Source: Rhyacichthys aspro (taxonomy: Eukaryota > Chordata > Actinopteri > Gobiiformes > Rhyacichthyidae). Taken from it: a DNA stretch of 64,000 nucleotides. The position numbers were made by a program, and so were the translations under genes. The notes below the pieces were generated by a model. The model was not told the origin of the DNA and ran no database searches. It saw nothing but the letters and a program-made list of their open reading frames with translations. Shown here piece after piece: positions 10,441-22,019 of this stretch. The stretch is from the NCBI GenBank assembly GCA_036850595.1, contig CM072161.1, positions 18,495,812-18,559,811 of the forward strand, read 5' to 3'. How positions within the stretch are numbered: position 1 is the first letter of the stretch; every line of letters starts with the position of its first letter.

Positions 10441-13400
10441 GACCAGCCTCCACAGCTCCAGTCCAAGTGGAACTGATCAGCTTGTCAACACTGTAATGCG
10501 TTCAATGCAAACAGCTCTGGATAGTGTAGCTCCGCTTAAACCGAGGGTCATCAAAAGTTGTAGAGAATCACCCTGGTTTAACCCAGAAACTCGTCTCCTC
10601 AAACAAGCCACGCGTAAATTAGAACGACAATGGCGTCACTCCAACTCCGAGGAGTCACTCAAGGCCTGGAAATACAGTCTATCAACTTATAAACAAGCCC
10701 TGCGTAAGGCTAAAACGACGTATTATTCTACATTGGTAGAAGAAAACAAAAATAACCCTAGGTTTCTGTTCAGCACTGTAGCCAGGCTGACAAGCAGTCA
10801 CAGCTCAGTAGAACCTAGCATCCCTCCAAACCTTAGATGTGACGACTTCCTCAATTTTTTCAATAATAAAATAAACACAATTAGAAATAAAATAAACCAA
10901 ATCCACCTCACTTTTAGCTCAGAACAGATTAGTGCCCTAAAAGCTCATTCCTCAATCAAACCTCTTTTAATGTTAGACCGCTTCAACGCCGTAGATTTAA
11001 ATGAATTAGCCTCAATCGTCGTGTCTTCTACAACATCCACATGTATCTTAGACCCGATCCCTTCCAAACTTTTTAAAGAGGTCTTCCCTTTTATCACTGA
11101 AACTATTTTGAATATAATAAACTCTTCCTTGGAAACAGGCTATGTCCCACAGTTTTTTAAATCAGCAGTGATTAAACCTCTGTTGAAAAAACCAACCCTC
11201 GATCCAGGCGCCTTAGAAAACTATCGACCTCTATCTAATCTTCCTTTTATTTCAAAAATACTTGAGAAAATTGTAGCTACACAGCTACGCAATCATCTGC
11301 AGGACAACAACTTATTTGAAGATTTTCAGTCAGGATTTAGACCGTACCACAGCACAGAAACAGCTTTAGTCAAAGTCGCCAATGATCTGTTAGTGGCTTC
11401 AGATAATGGACTGGTCTCTGTCCTAGTCCTTTTAGATCTCAGTGGTGTCTTCAGATAATGGACTGGTCTCTGTCCTAGTCCTCTTAGATCTCAGTGGTGG
11501 CTTCAGATAATGGACTGGTCTCTGTCCTAGTCCTCTTAGATCTCAGTGGTGTCTTCAGATAATGGACTGGTCTCTGTCCTAGTCCTCTTAGATCTCAGTG
11601 GTGTCTTCAGATAATGGACCGGTCTCTGTCCTAGTCCTCTTAGATCTCAGTGGTGTCTTCAGATAATGGACCGGTCTCTGTCCTAGTCCTCTTAGATCTC
11701 AGTGGTGTCTTCAGATAATGGACCGGTCTCTGTCCTAGTCCTCTTAGATCTCAGTGGTGTCTTCAGATAATGGACCCGTCTCTGTCCTAGTCCTCTTAGA
11801 TCTCAGTGGTGTCTTCAGATAATGGACCGATCTCTGTCCTAGTCCTCTTAGATCTCAGTGGTGTCTTCAGATAATGGACCGGTCTCTGTCCTAGTCCTCT
11901 TAGATCTCAGTGGTGTCTTCAGATAATGGACCGGTCTCTGTCCTAGTCCTCTTAGATCTCAGTGGTGTCTTCAGATAATGGACCGGTCTCTGTCCTAGTC
12001 CTCTTAGATCTCAGTGGTGTCTTCAGATAATGGACCGGTCTCTGTCCTAGTCCTCTTAGATCTCAGTGGTGTCTTCAGATAATGGACCGGTCTCTGTCCT
12101 AGTCCTCTTAGATCTCAGCGCAGCCTTCGACACGATAGACCACAGTCTCCTGCTACAGAGGTTAGAGTCCGACATTGGAATCAGAGGATCAGCTCTCAAA
12201 TGGTTTAAATCTTATCTAACAGACAGATACCAGTTTGTTAGCGTTAATGAGGAATCATCTGCATCTACAGAAGTTAGCCATGGAGTACCACAAGGATCTG
12301 TATTAGGCCCTATTCTTTTTACATTATACATGCTCCCGTTAGGCAGTATAATAAGAAAACATGGAATTAACTTCCACTGTTACGCCGACGACACCCAGCT
12401 TTATCTGTCGATTAAACCCGATAAGATCAATCCTATGGACAAATTAGAAGCGTGCGTGAAAGACATAAGGACCTGGATGACGTTAAACTACCTTCTTTTA
12501 AACCCAGAAAAAACGGAGTTGATTATATTAGGCCCCAGGAATCTAAGAGACACATTATCAAACCAAATAGTCAATTTAGATGGTGTTAGTGTAGCTTCCA
12601 GTTCAACTGTCAGGAATCTTGGCGTAATATTAGCCAAGCTTGTAAAGCTGCATTTTTTCACCTGCGCAACATAGGGAAAATTAGAAATATCTTGTCTAAA
12701 AGTGATGCCGAAAAACTGATTCATGCGTTTGTTACATCGAGGTTAGACTACTGTAACTCTCTGCTGGCAGGATGCCCAAATAACTCCTTGAGAAGTTTTC
12801 AGCTCGTCCAAAACGCAGCAGCTAGAATATTAACAGGAACAAACAGACGAGAGCACATTACTCCAGTGTTAGCTTCTCTTCACTGGCTTCCAATAGAATT
12901 CAGAATTAAGTTCAAAATCCTCCTCCTCACTTATAAGGCCCTCAGTGGGAAGGCCCCGTCCTATCTCAGAGACCTCACAGTGCCGTACCGTCCTAATAGA
13001 GCGCTTCGTTCTCAAAATGCAGGGCTACTAGTCGTTCCTAGAGTTTCCAAAAGTACAATGGGAGGTAGAGCCTTTAGTTACCAAGCTCCTGTTTTATGGA
13101 ATCAACTTCCAGCTCACGTTAAAGAGGCAGACACAGTCTCTATATTTAAGGTTAGGCTTAAGACTTTCCTTTTTGATAGGGCTTATGGTCAGGATATATA
13201 GATTAGCTGTGATTTCTCTTGGCCTACATGATGAGGAAGGACACATTGAGCTTCTATCCTCTGTTATATATTATTTACTTTTCCGCTCAGTTCATTACTG
13301 TTCACAAGTTGTTGCTCTGTCCCACTCTTCCCAGATGTCCAGCTGCTGTTAGACGTCCCAGTGATGACTGGACCTTAGCTGTGGCCCATCGGTGATCCCG

Positions 13401-13778
13401 TCCCGACCCATGGACCCATCCTGACCCAGTCCCTCTCAGATGAACTGTTCCTGCTGAGATTACCATGGACTTTATCCTAATTAACTTCATTCACTTGTAC
13501 ATATAATTGAGTATTTGTCAGTGACACATCTATTGCACGGCCTGTCCGTCCTGGGAGTGGATCCCTCCTTCTGTGGTTCTCCCTGAGGTTTCTCTTTTCC
13601 CCCGGCTGGGTTTTTTGAGTTTTTCCTCACCCTGATGGAGGGTCTAAGGACAGGGATGTTGTCATGCTCTGCCTGTTGTGCATTTACTGTCTTGAGTGTT
13701 CATTTACTGTGAAGCCCTTTGAGGCAATTGTCATTGTGATACTGGGCTATACAAATAAAATTGAATTGAATTGAATTG
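10441..13778 (+). mobile_element. 5'-truncated, degenerate L2-clade LINE
   Basis: The insertion begins abruptly after host sequence CGCAGATGA and ends with an ATTGAATTGAATTG microsatellite-type tail typical of L2/CR1-like elements. It encodes the reverse-transcriptase region (PLLKKPTLDPGALENYRPLS; FDTIDHS; VPQGSVLGPILF; catalytic YADD at 12381-12392) and the characteristic L2 C-terminus (HWLPIEFRIKFKILLLTYKAL; LWNQLP). The endonuclease domain is missing. The reading frame is broken by a 52-bp tandem expansion at 11398-12117 and again near 12637, where a stretch after NLGVILA is deleted. The copy is dead. The corresponding site in array unit 2 (near 16360) is uninterrupted. Confidence 0.93.
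11398..12117 (+). repeat. 52-bp minisatellite inside the LINE reverse-transcriptase gene (about 14 copies)
   Basis: The unit TTCAGATAATGGACCGGTCT plus 32 further bases repeats with a strict 52-bp step from 11398 to the last start at 12074. It corresponds to the codons just before RT motif A (SDNG..VSVLVLLDLS). Because 52 is not divisible by three, successive copies fall in different frames and contain stops. The first units carry GGACTGG and most later ones GGACCGG. Confidence 0.95.
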
Positions 13779-14140
13779 TTTGCATCACTTTAATCAAAGA
13801 TGAGAAGAAAACACTCAACGTGGGGCCAATTAATGTCCGTGTTTGTATTTTTGTGTCACAACAAAAATAGGAAGCATATGTTTTTCCCCAAACTCCAGCC
13901 TCTGGACCCTTTTACTGGATTATGTGTGGATTTTGGTAACGTCCAGTGTCGAGTCACCAGTTTTTGAGTCAGTTGCTTTTGCGCAGACAAATGTGGCTCT
14001 ATTAAATATAACAACCAGACTGAGTATTGCCCTGTATTTTTAGCATGTATTCCATTAAACCCACTCTCAGAAAGGTTTAGTGTAAAGTGAGCAGCTGTTT
14101 GATTCTACAAGATGCGTCATAATTCAGAGATAAATAAGTT

Positions 14141-16732
14141 TTCCCTCAAGGTTTGAGCAATTCAAATATGAATCTTATAAAAATGGATGAGTTTAATGAG
14201 CTGCTCCAAAGTCAAACCTAAAGCAGGATGTTTGTCACTGACTGTGGACAAAGGGAGCGGTGTCTGTCTTTTTTTTTTTTTTTTCAAATAAAACCCAATC
14301 CAAAGTACAATGATATGAATTAATTAACATAGATCAGCTATGAGTTACAGATATAAACCAATATTCTTGACTTCTGCAAAAATAATGAAGACCAAACAGA
14401 AGAAGAGAAGTTAATCTCTCTTCTCATTGCACCTAGATTTTAAAAGTTTGATTCAAATACATTTCTCTTCATAAACTAGACTTCGGTGGCACTTTGGCGT
14501 CTGACTCATGAGTGTTTATGAAGCAGACTCAGCTCCTCTGCTCATAACGCTGAGGAAATACGGTTTCTTTAAGAGAAACCTGAACCAAACCATGTTGTAC
14601 TGACCCGACCAGTGCCACTCAGTGGAAACTACACCAGACACAGTTTGGTTTGGACCTTTCCTTTTATTTCAATGATGAAAAGCCCACTGTAGACTCACCT
14701 GCCTCTGTTATGTCTTTTTTAATTATAAAACTGAGCTGGCAGCTGCTCAGACGACAGTTCGATTGTTGGCAGATAAATATGTATAACCCAGTCTTTATTC
14801 AAACAGAGCCTGAAGAGTGACCTCAGGCTCGTTCAGTGAACGATAAAAGCCGCTGAACGAGGCTCGTCTTCACTTCTTCTGCAGTTTCTCCAAAACTCAG
14901 ACATGGTTTCACTCAAGTTCACCGCGTTGACCTGTGAGTATCTGCACCACTCAGACCAAGGCTTAGACGGGACTATAGTAGACTAGTCCTAGTCCATTTA
15001 TTATTGTTCTACCTCTTATTCTTTATGGGCTGCAGGGCTGGAGTCTTTTTCATCTGATTTGGGCAGAATTTACTTCTAGGACAGTGCTTCTTTTCAGATT
15101 GAGTTTAGTTGACCTGTAGCACTGCCCTGTGTCTTTAGGGGGCAGTGTAGTCCCTCTAAAAGTGGAACTGTTCCACAAATATCCCTAAATATACATTCTG
15201 AAAGTAGTTCCTTTTGTTTTTCAGTGCTGGCCCTTGTCTTTGTGGCTTCAGGTAAAGGCTGTTCTTTTCTTTACATAGACATCACTGTTTAAATCTCACT
15301 GAACATGTTTTTAAATAATGTCTCTGTATTTTACAGTTGTCTCTGACGAACCACCGAAAATTACCAAGGAGGAGTTTATAAAGGGGTCAGTGCAGGTCCA
15401 CAAAACATATTTTTACACAAAACTTTAATATTTCACTTTTATAACAAGGATTCAATGACTTGATATGACAGATTTTTATTCTGTTCCCCGTTTGTAAAAC
15501 AGCCTTAAAGACTGGGGCGCACAATGGAAGAAGGCCTTAAAGGAGAAGGCGATCAACGCTGATGATGACCTCTTACCTGCAAAACTACCGCTCCCCTGAT
15601 TCAAAATGCCTGAATGAATCTTAAAATGTGCATCTTACGAGAAAAATAAAAGGTTAATTCCTACTGGAGTGAGTTGTGTCATTGTTCAATAACCTTTTGC
15701 ATGTTTTTTTCATTTTGACATCAAAAGTGGGGTGTGTATTTATTGCACTTTTTTGGCGTCAAAGTGCTGTCTACAGTCCTCCTTCTTGGAGCATGTGAGC
15801 AGCTACGGTAGCCCTGAAGGGACATGCTGTTTTATGAACAAACTCAGGGGATATAGAAAAGCATTTCTCTTCACCTTCAGCTCAAATCTGTTTAGTTTTT
15901 CTCAGTGTTTTAGACAAATGTCATTGTTTTGTGACATGTTTTTCAAAAGAGAGACAACAATTCTCCACAAATCTGTAAAAATCACTTGTTTATGACTCGT
16001 TAATCAAAACTGAACATCTGAGTCTTGAGTAATCATCAGAGTTTTCACAAAATATATTTAGAGTTTCATTGTTTGTGCCTCATCAGCAAAAGGCTTTGAT
16101 CAGTTTTGAAAAATGTTCAAATGCATTATCACACCCCCTGGAGGTGGACGGGTAGAAACATGGATCAGACGCTTTTGAACGAAGACCGTTTAAAAAAATG
16201 AAGCAGAGCAATAAAAATCTGATGTAATGAATGCATGTAACTATTGCATTAGCCTCTGGACGTAAACACTGCCATTGTTTTGTGTCAGAAGTGTCCCTAG
16301 AGTTCACTTAAACAGTAAAAGTTGTGAAAAAGAGTAACATCCTTCGAGGCCTCGCAGATGAAGTACTGTGTTTGCATCACTTTAATCAAAGGTGAGAAGA
16401 AAACACTCAACGTGGGGCCAATTAATGTCCGTGTTTGTATTTTTGTGTCACAACAAAAATAGGAAGCATATGTTTTTCCCAAAACTCCAGCCCCTGGACC
16501 CTTTTACTGGATTATGTGTGGATTTTGGTAACGTCCAGTGTCGAGTCACCAGTTTTTGAGTCAGTTGCTTTTGCGCAGACAAATGTGGCTCTATTAAATA
16601 TAACAACCAGACTGAGTATTGCCCTGTATTTTTAGCATGTATTCCATTAAACCCACTCTCAGAAAGGTTTAGTGTAAAGTGAGCAGCTGTTTGATTCTAC
16701 AAGATGCGTCATAATTCAGTGATAAATTAGTT
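14141..16732 (+). repeat. Array unit 2 (contains peptide gene 2)
   Basis: A 2.6-kb direct repeat of unit 1 without the LINE. The uninterrupted junction at about 16350-16375 shows the pre-insertion sequence. Its final about 360 bp (from GTTTGCATCACTTTAATCAA) also follows the LINE in unit 1. Confidence 0.95.
14903..15599 (+). CDS. Small secreted peptide precursor, copy 2
   Basis: Exons 14903-14933, 15225-15251, 15337-15385 and 15503-15599 sit exactly 5918 bp from those of copy 1 and encode the same 67 residues: signal peptide, Lys/Trp-rich helix, DDD, PAKLPLP tail. The few differences from copy 1 that I saw are in introns or flanks (for example T to C near 15211 and C to T near 15426). The inverted-repeat promoter motif and AATAAA signal are retained. 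The function is unknown. Confidence 0.78.
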
Positions 16733-18442
16733 TTCCCTCAAGGTTTGAGCAATTCAAATATGAATCTTATAAAAATGGATGAGTTTAATGAGCTGCTCCA
16801 AAGTCAAACCTAAAGCAGGATGTTTGTCACTGACTGTGGACAAAGGGAGCGGTGTCTGTCTGTCTTTTTTTTTTTTTTTTTTCAAATAAAACCCAATCCA
16901 AAGTACAATGATATGAATTAATTAACATAGATCAGCTATGAGTTACAGATATAAACCAATATTCTTGACTTCTGCAAAAGTAATAAAGACCAAACAGAAG
17001 AAGAGAAGTTAATCTCTCTTCTCATTGCACCTAGATTTTAAAAGTTTGATTCAAATACATTTCTCTTCATAAACTAGACTTCGGTGGCACTTTGGCGTCT
17101 GACTCATGAGTGTTTATGAAGCAGACTCAGCTCCTCTGCTCATAACGCTGAGGAAATACGGTTTCTTTAAGAGAAACCTGAACCAAACCATGTTGTACTG
17201 ACCCGACCAGTGCCACTCAGTGGAAACTACACCAGACACAGTTTGGTTTGGACCTTTCCTTTTATTTCAATGATGAAAAGCCCACTGTAGACTCACCTGC
17301 CTCTGTTATGTCTTTTTTAATTATAAAACTGAGCTGGCAGCTGCTCAGACGACAGTTCGATTGTTGGCAGATAAATATGTATAACCCAGTCTTTATTCAA
17401 ACAGAGCCTGAAGAGTGACCTCAGGCTCGTTCAGTGAACGATAAAAGCCGCTGAACGAGGCTCGTCTTCACTTCTTCTGCAGTTTCTCCAAAACTCAGAC
17501 ATGGTTTCACTCAAGTTCACCGCGTTGACCTGTGAGTATCTGCACCACTCAGACCAAGGCTTAGACGGGACTATAGTAGACTAGTCCTAGTCCATTTATT
17601 ATTGTTCTACCTCTTATTCTTTATGGGCTGCAGGGCTGGAGTCTTTTTCATCTGATTTGGGCAGAATTTACTTCTAGGACAGTGCTTCTTTTCAGATTGA
17701 GTTTAGTTGACCTGTAGCACTGCCCTGTGTCTTTAGGGGGCAGTGTAGTCCCTCTAAAAGTGGAACTGTTCCACAAATATCCCTAAATATACATTCTGAA
17801 AGTAGTTCTTTTTGTTTTTCAGTGCTGGCCCTTGTCTTTGTGGCTTCAGGTAAAGGCTGTTCTTTTCTTTACATAGACATCACTGTTTAAATCTCACTGA
17901 ACATGTTTTTAAATAATGTCTCTGTATTTTACAGTTGTCTCTGACGAACCACCGAAAATGACCAAGGAGGAGTTTATAAAGGGGTCAGTGCAGGTCCACA
18001 AAACATATTTTTACACAAAACTTTAATATTTCACTTTTATAACAAGGATTCAATGACTTGATATGACAGATTTTTATTCTGTTCCCCGTTTGTAAAACAG
18101 CCTTAAAGACTGGGGCGCACAATGGAAGAAGGCCTTAAAGGAGAAGGCGATCAACGCTGATGATGACCACTTTCCTGCAAAACTAGCGTACGACTGATTC
18201 AAAATGCCTGAATGAATCTGAAAATGTGCATCTTACGAGAAAAATAAAAGGTTAATTCCTACTGGAGTGAGTTGTGTCATTGTTCAATAACCTTTTGCAT
18301 GTTTTTTTCATTTTGACATCAAAAGTGGGGTGTGTATTTATCGCACTTTTTTGGCGTCAAAGTGCTGTCTACAGTCCTCCTTCTTGGAGCATGTGAGCAG
18401 CTACGGTAGCCCTGAAGGGACATGCTGTTTTATGAACAAACT
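16733..18442 (+). repeat. Array unit 3 (contains peptide gene 3; 3' truncated)
   Basis: A direct repeat of unit 2. Identity stops abruptly after ATGAACAAACT at about 18442, inside the 3' flank, so the unit lacks the last about 0.9 kb. Its poly-T tract (about 16865-16882) is the longest of the three. Confidence 0.93.
17501..18197 (+). CDS. Small secreted peptide precursor, copy 3 (divergent C-terminus)
   Basis: Exons 17501-17531, 17823-17849, 17935-17983 and 18101-18197 encode a 67-residue precursor with the same signal peptide and helix. It differs at Ile28 to Met. In the tail, LLPAKLPLP of copies 1 and 2 becomes HFPAKLAYD. All eight coding substitutions relative to copy 2 change amino acids, and seven fall in the last 33 bases, while introns and flanks are nearly identical. 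Splice sites, promoter motif and poly(A) signal are intact, so it appears functional. The C-terminus is probably the variable, selected part of the peptide. Confidence 0.78.
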
Positions 18443-19392
18443 ACAGGTCTGATGGAGGTCATTTAGGTTCACAATACCTTCAGTAAAAATGGGTTTAAAC
18501 AGACACACAAAAGGCCTCCTTCTCCAGCAGTGTTCAATTTGTCCCCTTTAGGCACCCGTAAGAAGAAGAACAGGAAGTAAAGGAATTCAAATGGCTCCAA
18601 GAAGGTTCTATAGAGTTTCAATTAAAACCAATTAGTTCAATTTTCTTCATCTGTTACTGCAACATTTTGTAAAATGCAGCTTCTTTATTAGCTTTTAATT
18701 GAATTTCAGTTTAATCTCTTTGTCAGTTGTGGCAGTGATTTTTTTAACTTTTCTCACTAAGTACCACCCTCTGTGTTATATTACTAGCAATGAAGAAAGT
18801 ATTACGTGTAGTCCAATAAAAGGCCTATAACTGTAGCTATACTCTGCTGCAACGGCTTAGGTCTAAACCACGCACAGGGTTTATCCAGGACAAAAGCTTA
18901 ATTTTATGATAATGGTCCAAACACATTATCGTCAAATCACACTGGCTATATTTTTAAATGTCATATTAAAATTAAATAAATCTCAAAGATTGTCCGAGGG
19001 ACACTTATTAAAGCCAGAGAGTGTGTGTTTTTTGCATTTTGGGTTGACACTTTTTGCCATCAGGCCTCCGGTTTTGTTGAAAATGTAGTTGTCTCACTTT
19101 GGAGGTTTGGAAACATTTTAATTCCCTATTTTTGTGCTCTTGTGGATGAGATTGTCATGGATGTACGCGGCCGGGTTGCTTTCGAGGTCAGAATGAAAAT
19201 GTGTTTTAACAAGTCTTTACTTATTTCTGTTTCGTATTTACTCATTCAGACGGGATATTAACGCAATGTATGTGTTTACTGACACTTTCATAGACACCAG
19301 AGGATATACTATATAATCATAATCATATTACAAATCAAGGGGCTTAGATGTGAAGAATCATATTTTGATAGTGTCTTTGAAAGCATCACCCA
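18443..19392. other. Spacer between the peptide array and the tRNA cluster
   Basis: AT-rich; no gene, repeat boundary or RNA recognised apart from short open frames without codon or splice support. Confidence 0.35.
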
Positions 19393-19465
19393 GTTTCCGT
19401 AGTGTAGTGGTTATCACGTTCGCCTAACACGCGAAAGGTCCCCGGTTCGAAACCGGGCGGAAACA
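19393..19465 (+). tRNA. tRNA-Val (anticodon AAC)
   Basis: The same 73-nt valine cloverleaf as the other copies, with anticodon loop CTAACAC (AAC). A T8 Pol III terminator follows at about 19469. The 5' flank (ATAGTGTCTTTGAAAGCATC) and 3' flank (AATTTCCGCAAGTCTTTGAA) are shared with the next copy, showing tandem duplication. Confidence 0.97.
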
Positions 19466-20093
19466 TCCTTTTTTTTGTGTGTGTGTAAAATAGCCTATTA
19501 TCGAAATCTCATTTTTGCTTGTCTTTATTTTCTGTTTATTCCCCGAAAATTGAGTAGTGGTATAATTTCCGCAAGTCTTTGAAAGTATCCATCTTCAAGC
19601 CTGTGACTCTCTTAACTTTTCCTCTTCATTTTAAAGTACGGATGCTATATATTTTTGGCCACCAGCTTAAACTTGGGGGCGCTGTTTCGCCCTCTTCCTA
19701 AAGTCTAAGGAAAGACCAAAGAAGCCGCTGCTGTTGATATGTCGTGAATCACCGAGAATTGTTTTTAAAGCATGTTAACCTCAACAAACGTAAGTCTTTC
19801 TTGAATTATGAATGAGCTGTTGCTCAAAAGAAACTTTCAGATCGTTTTAAGGCTGTGGCTTCTTTGTGCACGTTACAGTGTTACAGTTCAGTGGTGTCCA
19901 TGTTATTGTCGTTGTCTTGCAAGTAAGTGAGTAAATAAATAGAAGCCACTAGACCCAAGATGTAAGAATAAGAATATTACATAAACAAGAAAAACATAAA
20001 TTGACCATACATAGGCTATTTGATGCTCACAAAACGACAAGACGAGAGTTGTGAAAATTCATATTCTCATAGTGTCCTTGAATGCATCAGCTA

Positions 20094-20166
20094 GTTTCCG
20101 TAGTGTAGTGGTTATCACGTTCGCCTCACACGCGAAAGGTCCCCGGTTCGAAACCGGGCGGAAACA
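20094..20166 (+). tRNA. tRNA-Val (anticodon CAC)
   Basis: The tRNA body matches the neighbouring copies except for anticodon base 34 (C). TTTT terminator at 20173-20176. The flanks match those of the 19393 copy. Confidence 0.97.
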
Positions 20167-20558
20167 CACTTATTTTCATTTATACATTAGTATTTTCTGG
20201 AAATCCTGGGTTTTTCGTTTGATATTTTCTGTTTATGACCCAAAATTTGGTAGTAGTACAATTTCCGCAAGTCTTTGAAAGTATTCATTGTGGTAGTTTC
20301 AGATCTGTGGGGTTTTTTTTGCGTCGCGCTGCAGAATAGTTCAGTTTTAGTCTGTTTTCAGGAGGAGCTCGTGAGGCTCTTCGCTTAATCTACCTTCAAT
20401 GAACAGTGCGGGCGTCGATTTTTGTTGGGCACGTATTTGATATAAGAACTAAATAATTCAAAGGCAAATACATCAAAAAGACCATAGGTACTCTGATCCT
20501 ACTCAAGATCGTAGGAACTCTTGTGAAATTTGCATTGTGTCCTGGAACATTTCAGTTC

Positions 20559-20631
20559 GTTTCCGTAGTGTAGTGGTTATCACGTTCGCCTAACACGCGA
20601 AAGGTCCCCGGTTCGAAACCGGGCGGAAACA
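20559..20631 (+). tRNA. tRNA-Val (anticodon AAC)
   Basis: Third cluster member; its sequence is that of the 19393 copy. TTTT terminator at 20638-20641. The 3' flank (TTTCTGTTTATGACTTGAAAA, then TATAATTTCCG) resembles that of the other two. Confidence 0.97.
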
Positions 20632-20641
20632 TTATTATTTT

Positions 20642-21119
20642 CATCTGTAAGTTACTATATTATCGGATTCTCAGTTTTTCTTTTAGATATTTTCTGTTTA
20701 TGACTTGAAAATGGAGCAGAGGTATAATTTCCGTGGGTGTTTGAAAGTTTCCATTGTAGTATTTTTGGTTCCGTGGGATTTTGCGGAGCTTCGCAAATCC
20801 AGGTATAGTAAAACCAATACAGCGCCACGCTGCGGCAAGAAGTGAAAATAATCAATACAAATAAGGTAAAAAAAAAAAAAAAATTTACTCCAGCGAAACC
20901 AAACTGCCGCAAACTTCAGCACTTCTACTTTCACTTTGAAGGTTACAAATGTAATTTTACATTTTTGATAGAAACAGTTCTTCTATAGATGGTTTTGTGG
21001 GAAATGTAGATAAGTAGATAATCTATTATTTTTGACACGTACCTATTTAGTTCTTGGATTTAAAGAAACCGTAGCACAAAGCCTAAACCTGTAAAGCGTG
21101 TGTAAATTACCGGCAGATC
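20642..21119. other. Spacer between the tRNA cluster and DPP3
   Basis: Contains the duplicated tRNA 3' flank and an A-run near 20867-20884. No gene seen. Confidence 0.35.
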
Positions 21120-21251
21120 TTCTCTCTGATTGGCTACATATTCCGTCAGTCATATTTTACGCGCTGTGATTGGTTGAAGGGCGGGTTTTCATTGAATGAA
21201 TACAGGAAGTGTGCAGCGTGAGACTGCAAATTGACGCTGGTCGAAAGCAAA
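21120..21251 (+). promoter_or_regulatory. dpp3: DPP3 promoter and non-coding first exon (candidate)
   Basis: Two CCAAT-type motifs (GATTGGCTAC near 21128; TGATTGGTTG near 21167), a GC box (GGGCGGG near 21181) and an ETS-type CAGGAAGTG precede a short candidate exon. That exon ends with the donor GCAAA|GTAAGT at 21251. The first coding exon follows the acceptor at about 21985. The composition is TATA-less housekeeping type. Confidence 0.5.
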
Positions 21252-22019
21252 GTAAGTCAGACACACTGCTGTTTTTCGTCGATATTTTTCTATGAGTGAC
21301 TTACATTGTAAGACATTCTCGTTAAGTAAACTCGGAGGGCTAATTTAAACTGCTGAGATTTCTTCTGTTCTGTTTAGAAGCGATCTTGCTAAATATGGGC
21401 TAAGGGTAACTAGTGTCTCAAACGTGGTATTAGCTGTAGTTGCTTTGAGCATACTGCAAGGGATTTTTCTTTACTTTAAATTCTGTCAACTTTACTCACT
21501 TACCCTGTCATATCAAAAGTGAAAGATAAATACGACCAAATGTTACACCTGTTACAAAGTTTTTACTGTTTTATCCCTCTCGATTTTCAACACTCTTGGG
21601 TTCATCTTACCTTTATTATCCACTATAAGTGATACATACCTAATTTAGTGTGGCACATTTCACAGAGACGGCACTTGATAATATTTAAATAGCATAAATG
21701 CCATTTTAAATTTAAAATAGCTTGATGTCTCACTGATTAATCGAAAGTGAAAGAGAAATCTGAAAGTCTAAAATATCAGCTGTAAAGTAATCAGCATGAT
21801 TTTATTTGACTTAAAAAAAAAATAAATATATATATTTTTTCTATTTGGCGTTCCAAATTTTGAAAGATCCAGCAGTAAGACTAAGACTGTAAGACTACAA
21901 TACTAGTCATACATAAATAAAAGCAATGGCAGACCTTTACCAAAAAAGTATAATTTACAAACACTCTCTCTTTCTGTCCACACAGTTCTTACTTTGCAGT
22001 TTCAAGCTACAGGCTGAAG

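Larger units (their letters stand above)
8226..14140 (+). repeat. Array unit 1 (contains peptide gene 1; split by a LINE)
   Basis: The unit starts at TTCCCTCAAGG. It is a near-identical copy of units 2 and 3, interrupted at 10441-13778 by an L2 LINE. Without the insertion it is about 2.6 kb. The T-run in the upstream part (about 8351) differs in length among units. Confidence 0.9.

Noticed and set aside
10403..13201. Large open frames that look like host protein-coding genes
   Set aside because: They are reverse-transcriptase fragments of a degenerate L2 LINE, frameshifted by a 52-bp repeat and a deletion.
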